Assembly: GCA_016787485.1 (NCBI GenBank)
Contig: JAEUUL010000008.1
Location: 171,200-235,199, forward strand
Direction: 5' to 3'
Origin: Bacteroidota bacterium
GTDB lineage: Bacteria; Bacteroidota; Bacteroidia; NS11-12g; UBA955
Length of the DNA stretch: 64,000 nt
Numbering within the stretch: the first letter of the stretch is position 1; the number at the start of each line of letters is the position of its first letter. Shown piece after piece: positions 59,468 through 64,000 of the stretch. Both the position numbers and the translations under genes were made by a program. The notes under the pieces were generated by a model that was not told where the DNA came from, searched no databases, and saw only the letters and a list, made by a program, of their open reading frames with translations.

Positions 59468-62400
59468 CTAGCGGATGAGGGACACTGTACCTTTGCGTTC
59501 CACAAAGCGGCCATACAGTGTATTTGCCTGCAATTCCCACATATACACACCGTTTGGTACTGGTTTACCCATATACACCCCGTCCCATCGGTCGAACTGA
59601 TTGTGCGAACTGAACAGAATTTCGCCCCATTTGTTGCGAACGGTAAGATGATAGCTGCTGGCACTGTCCATTTCTATCCTCCAGCCTTCATTTGCTGCTG
59701 GTCCCTGATTATTGGGGGTAAATGCATTCGGGGCATAAAACTGTAACCCTCTCACTACCCTCACTTTAAGTCTGTCCGTGCTGCTGCACCCGTTTGCATT
59801 GCTCAGGGTAAGCATCACAGGATAAGTACCGGTATCTGCGCGGTAAACCACATCCTGCCTTGGCAGCGCAGAACTGGAAGGATATCCGCCGGAAAAAGTC
59901 CACTGATAGGTAACCGGAAGGTGAAAACTTCCCAGAGACTCAAACCCGAAGAATGGAAAATCTGTGGTAGTAACCGGTGTGGATGGTTTGATTCCTATGC
60001 GGGCCACCGGAGTTTCAAGGCCTGTAATGGTGGCATTCAAGACCCTTGCTTTACAGCCATCCAGACTGAATTCAGATTCAACAGTTCTGACTTCAGGAAC
60101 CAGCATTTCTACATTATGGGAAAGACCACCTTTTTGCCAATACAGCATGTCCCTCCAGAATATCTCATCCGGCAGCGGACTGCCGTCAATGGGAGCAAGC
60201 ACCAGATCGGTAGAAAAGGGCACACACCCTTTATCTGCAGCAGTAGTTAAAGACATTCTGGGAGTTGGCTTCAGTACCACATGGGTGTGTATCACGGTGT
60301 CTGCGCAACCTGGTAAGCCAGTGATCTTCCATGGAATCTGAACGGTGACAAGGGCATTAACCGGTGCCGTTGAAAACAACCAATTGCTGTCAAAACGCCT
60401 TGCGGTAAGTTCTGCCGGCAACATTCCGGGGCTGAACTGAATCATATTTTTGCCCCTGGGTTTAATCATAAACTGCGAGCCTGCACAAACCGGATCCTGT
60501 TTACTGGTCATCCATTCTGCCTGCGGGGATACCTTTATTTGCAATTTGTCGGAATTGCTGCAGTTGGTAACCGGATCGGTATATGTGTACGTTACCATTC
60601 CAGGCTTGCCCATGGCCAAAATTTCGCCGGGGACAACCGTACCGTTAAATGCACCACCAAAATCACTTTTCCATTGCCCGCCGCCGGGAGTCGCAACCAG
60701 CGGGATCGACGGTGAATTTCCGCACAACAACAGTGGACTGGCCGTGGATTGTATTTCCACCGCAGGAGGAGCATGAATGGTAATTTTCACACTGTCGTAA
60801 ACGGTACAACCATTTTCTACCTGCTCATAGTAAAATGTATGTTTACCGGCTCCGGCCAAATCCGGATTCAACTGGTTGTTCTGCACAGATGCCGGATTTG
60901 TTCGGCTCGACCATTTGCCGTTATTCAGTTTGCAGCTTGTGGCTTTGTCCAATTCAAGGGCATCACCGTTGGAACAGATATCGGCCAGACTTGTAATACC
61001 GGTTGCTTGTGGTTTGCTGATGGTCAATGAAAAAGACTTCGAATAAGCACAACCAAAACTGTCAGTGTATTTCACAAGAAATCCTGCTGTTTCTGGTCCG
61101 GACGGGAAATAACCAAATTGTTCTCCGGCGGATGTGATTGTTCCGTTTCCTTTGCTCAGAAAAACACCGGGAGCAGCTCCGTTTTGCGGTATAATTCTGT
61201 AACGCGGATTGAGGATAACAGGAACCCCTGTCACCGGTAAACATTGAGCTGTATCTGTGGTCAGGAACGTAGGAACAGGGAAAATTTTCAGCGTTTGTTG
61301 TTGTCTGAGTGCACAACCACGGCTGTCAGTTATTTCAAGGAATATCAGTGAATCTCTCTGGATGAAATAATCGTGTGTGCCATTGCCTGGTTTTCCATCC
61401 CATACAAATTGGTAAGGTGCCATTCCTCCGGTAAAATCTGCAGAAAGGGTAAAGGTCTCTCCTTTACATACATGAACAGGCCATTGTGTGATTGAACTCA
61501 GCAATTTGAATGGGGCAATGACAATGCTGTCAAGGGTTTCAGACATACAGCCGGACTGAATATTTTGTATCTGATGCCTGATATAATATTTGCCCGGATT
61601 GGGTACATCAAACCCTGAATGGCTTCCCGCAGAAGAACGGCTGTCTATGATACCTTTGTCATCGTACAAAAACCAGCTGTGGTCCCATTCTGCACCGGTT
61701 TCTTTTGCAGCTAGTTCAAACTGATTGCAGATTTTCCACTTGCTGTTGAAAGCCGGATCAGGGGTTTCTGCCACATGGATGCGTATAACCCTGCTGCTGC
61801 TCAATCTCCAGGGGCAGTGTTTGTCTCTCGCCTGTATAATCAGCGTATAGGGTTTTGATCTCAGTTGGGCAGAATTCGTATTTACACTATAAAACGCATC
61901 GAAAACATTAGGACCGCTTCCGCCCGCCCTGGTGAGGCTCCCACCCGGCAATTCTGAAATCACTTCCAGATCCACACTGTCCTTCACACTGTTATAAACA
62001 GGATCGTTTATAGTTATGTCCAGCGAAAAGGGTTGACCGGCACATGCAAAATATTCGGTTTGACTGGTAATGATTTTGGGAGCATGGTTCAACGGGTCTG
62101 CTACCTGAAATTGCACATCCCTGCGTACAAGTCCCATCTTCACCCAGTTTGATCCTGACTTGCGCCATTCTGTAACTTCAAGAACAAAGAAACCGGTTTG
62201 CGCAGTTGACGTCGGTGTAAATGCCAGCCATCCATTCTCATTGTCAATCCCAATGCCTTCTATAGGCCAGGACGTCTTTTTCAGGGTACAGTTGCCGGCC
62301 GGACAAAAAACATCCAAAGGCCGGGTGTATGGATACGCGCCGGGATAGGTGATTTTCTTGTTGAATCCTTTTCCTGCCGGTGCCAGGTCATAGGAGAGGG

Positions 62401-63022
62401 AATCACCGTCGCTGTCGTAAGCCTGCAGATAATATGTAAATGACTGATTGAGTGGCAGAAGAAAAAATGCAGGTGTTTTAAACTGGGGCGAAGTCAGATT
62501 CACCCCATTACATATGTTCAGCCGGGCAAAATTGTAAAAAGGTTCACTGATCCCCTGACTCCAGGCATCCAGTCTTGAATCAATGCGGATGGCGATTTCA
62601 AACCGGCAATGAGACGTGCTCAGGGTGTCGAAATTGTATTCCCCTTCAAACTCCCACTCTTCGATTCCATTTGGGAAACTGCCGTTCCTGCAGGTACTTT
62701 TTACGGTTGAACACAAAGGAGTGATGTCTTTTCTGCCTGTTTTCTTTAGTGCAATCCGGGCTAAACGGGTACCAGAGGTGCTTTCTTCCGGTGATGCATA
62801 TACATCCAGACTGCTTATGTCCGCACAACTTCCACTATTAAACTCACATTCGTTGCAATTCCTGTATACATGCAGTATGAATTTGTATTTTAACCCGGAG
62901 ATATGGTTGTATGTAATTTCACCACCCAATACATGGTTGGCCGATGCAAGGCCAAATACACCGAAGCCTGCTATCAAAAGCAGGCTTTTCAGGTGTAACC
63001 ATATGGGGTAGTTCTCTCTCAC
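59468..63022 (-). CDS. Large PKD-type surface protein with T9SS type B sorting domain
   Basis: The 1184-aa product has a signal region (residues 8-28) and an N-terminal domain starting NHVLGGEITYNHISG with YRNCNECEF, related to the first domain of the protein at 35341-37821. The middle holds many Ig/PKD-like units with paired Cys (residues about 330-1080; for example YQWTFSGGYPSSSALPRQDVVY near 1060). The type B sorting domain ends the protein (APNAFTPNNQGP, RNKWGEILF, WDGVYMGKPVPNGVYMWEL, TVSLIR). It is secreted by the type IX system, probably as an adhesin. The gene starts 5 nt after the stop of the T9SS gene upstream. Confidence 0.92.
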   Translation of the reverse strand: MRENYPIWLHLKSLLLIAGFGVFGLASANHVLGGEITYNHISGLKYKFILHVYRNCNECEFNSGSCADISSLDVYASPEESTSGTRLARIALKKTGRKDITPLCSTVKSTCRNGSFPNGIEEWEFEGEYNFDTLSTSHCRFEIAIRIDSRLDAWSQGISEPFYNFARLNICNGVNLTSPQFKTPAFFLLPLNQSFTYYLQAYDSDGDSLSYDLAPAGKGFNKKITYPGAYPYTRPLDVFCPAGNCTLKKTSWPIEGIGIDNENGWLAFTPTSTAQTGFFVLEVTEWRKSGSNWVKMGLVRRDVQFQVADPLNHAPKIITSQTEYFACAGQPFSLDITINDPVYNSVKDSVDLEVISELPGGSLTRAGGSGPNVFDAFYSVNTNSAQLRSKPYTLIIQARDKHCPWRLSSSRVIRIHVAETPDPAFNSKWKICNQFELAAKETGAEWDHSWFLYDDKGIIDSRSSAGSHSGFDVPNPGKYYIRHQIQNIQSGCMSETLDSIVIAPFKLLSSITQWPVHVCKGETFTLSADFTGGMAPYQFVWDGKPGNGTHDYFIQRDSLIFLEITDSRGCALRQQQTLKIFPVPTFLTTDTAQCLPVTGVPVILNPRYRIIPQNGAAPGVFLSKGNGTITSAGEQFGYFPSGPETAGFLVKYTDSFGCAYSKSFSLTISKPQATGITSLADICSNGDALELDKATSCKLNNGKWSSRTNPASVQNNQLNPDLAGAGKHTFYYEQVENGCTVYDSVKITIHAPPAVEIQSTASPLLLCGNSPSIPLVATPGGGQWKSDFGGAFNGTVVPGEILAMGKPGMVTYTYTDPVTNCSNSDKLQIKVSPQAEWMTSKQDPVCAGSQFMIKPRGKNMIQFSPGMLPAELTARRFDSNWLFSTAPVNALVTVQIPWKITGLPGCADTVIHTHVVLKPTPRMSLTTAADKGCVPFSTDLVLAPIDGSPLPDEIFWRDMLYWQKGGLSHNVEMLVPEVRTVESEFSLDGCKARVLNATITGLETPVARIGIKPSTPVTTTDFPFFGFESLGSFHLPVTYQWTFSGGYPSSSALPRQDVVYRADTGTYPVMLTLSNANGCSSTDRLKVRVVRGLQFYAPNAFTPNNQGPAANEGWRIEMDSASSYHLTVRNKWGEILFSSHNQFDRWDGVYMGKPVPNGVYMWELQANTLYGRFVERKGTVSLIR

Positions 63023-63027
63023 TGGTT

Positions 63028-64000
63028 TTATCTCATCAGGGTAAGTGTTCCGTCGAATTTATAAATCTTGTTGTCCTGATCCCAAACGTCGATATGGTAT
63101 ACATAAACCCCGTCGGGGCACTCGCCGCCACTAAAGGTTCCGTCCCATCCCTTGTTGATGTCATCGGTTTCATACATCTTCTCACCCCAGCGGTTGTAGA
63201 TGACCATGCGCATATTCTTATAATTGCTGGCGGTTACATTGAACGTGTTGTTCTTGCCGGGACCTGCTCCATCCGGAGTAAATACATCGGGGATGAATAC
63301 GATGATGTCCGGACCCACTATCACCTGCCTGGTCGTGGTATTCGTGCAACCATGGTTCGTGGTTACAGTTAGGGTTATTGTATAGGTTGCGGTGTCCTTG
63401 CCGTAGGCAAACCGCGGATGGGTTTGTGTACTGGTATCGTTCGGATTACCGGTGCCAAAGTTCCACAGGTAGTACATCTGCGGGTTAAACGGATTCTGCG
63501 TCACATTGCTCAGGTTGTTCATTTTGAACTTGGGCAAAGCGATGGTGGTTTTTGTCGGGTCTGTGGTAAAGGCTGCCACCGGGTTAGGATAAGCCTCCAC
63601 AAAACCGGTTTTGGTAATGGTGGTCGCACAGGGCCCTGCAGTGTTGGTCACTTTCAGTGTCACATCGTACCGGCCCTGATTGGCAAATACGATATTCGCA
63701 GGATTCTGATCCACACTGGTATCGCCACTGGTAAAGTCCCAGCGCCATGCCAGCTGACCGGCAGGTATGCCTTTCTTCTCCACACCTGTAAAGCTGGCGG
63801 TAAGCGGCACACAACCTGTTACAGGACTCAATGCATCAATATCCGGGTATTCAAACAGAATGATTTGGATGCTGTCTGATACCATAGGACAAACCTCTCC
63901 GGCCACAGGGTCGGTGGTTACCTTCAGCCATGCGCCTTTCGCCGCCTTGTCTCCTGCACCATGGGTGTAGTTGATGTTATTGGCTTTGTTGTTGTCTATG
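63028..64000 (-). CDS. PKD-domain T9SS type B protein, N-terminus outside the window
   Basis: The frame is open from the right edge to the stop at 63028 (324 codons), so only the C-terminal part is present. Two PKD units are visible (WRWDFTSGDTS near the edge and YYLWNFGTGNPND), followed by a type B sorting domain: FIPDVFTPDGAGPGKNNTFNV, YNRWGEKMYETDD, WDGTFSGGECPDGVYVYHI, LTLMR. A GTG at 63906 is an internal codon, not the start. It is co-directional with the 1184-aa gene that follows after 5 nt. Domain content suggests a large gliding- or adhesion-related surface protein. Confidence 0.9.
   Translation of the reverse strand, partial: IDNNKANNINYTHGAGDKAAKGAWLKVTTDPVAGEVCPMVSDSIQIILFEYPDIDALSPVTGCVPLTASFTGVEKKGIPAGQLAWRWDFTSGDTSVDQNPANIVFANQGRYDVTLKVTNTAGPCATTITKTGFVEAYPNPVAAFTTDPTKTTIALPKFKMNNLSNVTQNPFNPQMYYLWNFGTGNPNDTSTQTHPRFAYGKDTATYTITLTVTTNHGCTNTTTRQVIVGPDIIVFIPDVFTPDGAGPGKNNTFNVTASNYKNMRMVIYNRWGEKMYETDDINKGWDGTFSGGECPDGVYVYHIDVWDQDNKIYKFDGTLTLMR

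Noticed and set aside
63028..63906. Complete 292-aa gene starting at the GTG at 63906
   Set aside because: The frame stays open to the window edge with PKD-like sequence, so the GTG is internal and the gene is partial.

Overview
The window is a stretch of chromosome from a Bacteroidota bacterium, most likely Sphingobacteriia/Chitinophagales-like. The reasons are several proteins with type IX secretion (T9SS) C-terminal sorting domains, a short NuoG without the molybdopterin domain, an almost complete lack of Shine-Dalgarno sequences, and many Bacteroidota promoter elements of the TTTG-N19/20-TAnnTTTG type. No plasmid, phage or insertion sequence genes were seen. Both edges cut through genes.

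Region 1 (1-19.95 kb, all minus strand) starts with a secreted protein and a lipoprotein, then the respiratory complex I genes. Read in transcription order these are nuoA-B-C-D-E, a small unknown gene, nuoF, then an 11-kb block of three secreted or outer membrane genes (571-aa barrel, 2422-aa giant, 661-aa fibronectin-type protein), then a short nuoG and nuoH. nuoI-N are not in the window. The block separates nuoF from nuoG and is the most unusual layout here.

Region 2 (20-35.4 kb) is mostly housekeeping: a T9SS type A secreted protein, mltG, the dapB-lepB pair, alanine dehydrogenase, a LysM lytic transglycosylase, a DUF4837 lipoprotein coupled to purN, a MOSC protein, a Cys/Met-metabolism PLP enzyme, a TIGR02757 protein, thioredoxin, a DUF58 protein, dihydroorotase, a GxxExxY protein and a Nudix hydrolase.

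Region 3 (35.3-54.2 kb) is rich in surface genes: an 826-aa T9SS type B protein, a DegT/DnrJ aminotransferase, an AI-2E family permease, a Y-family polymerase preceded by a peptide that copies its own N-terminus, a small barrel protein, a lipoprotein, a DUF4406-like protein, a run of four secreted-protein genes ending in a TPR-CAP protein, and a 1866-aa repeat protein with a C-terminal S74-type chaperone domain.

Region 4 (54.2-59.5 kb) is a proteostasis cluster: tRNA-Leu(UAG), whose 5' end is duplicated just upstream, then trigger factor, clpP, clpX and a UMF1-type transporter. Region 5 (59.5-64 kb, minus) holds two adjacent T9SS type B PKD-type surface proteins, the second cut by the window edge.

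At several genes (nuoA, dapB, the PLP enzyme, the 571-aa barrel, the Nudix gene and probably others) a TAnnTTTG-like box lies only 4-9 nt before the start codon, often GTG, which suggests leaderless or nearly leaderless transcripts.
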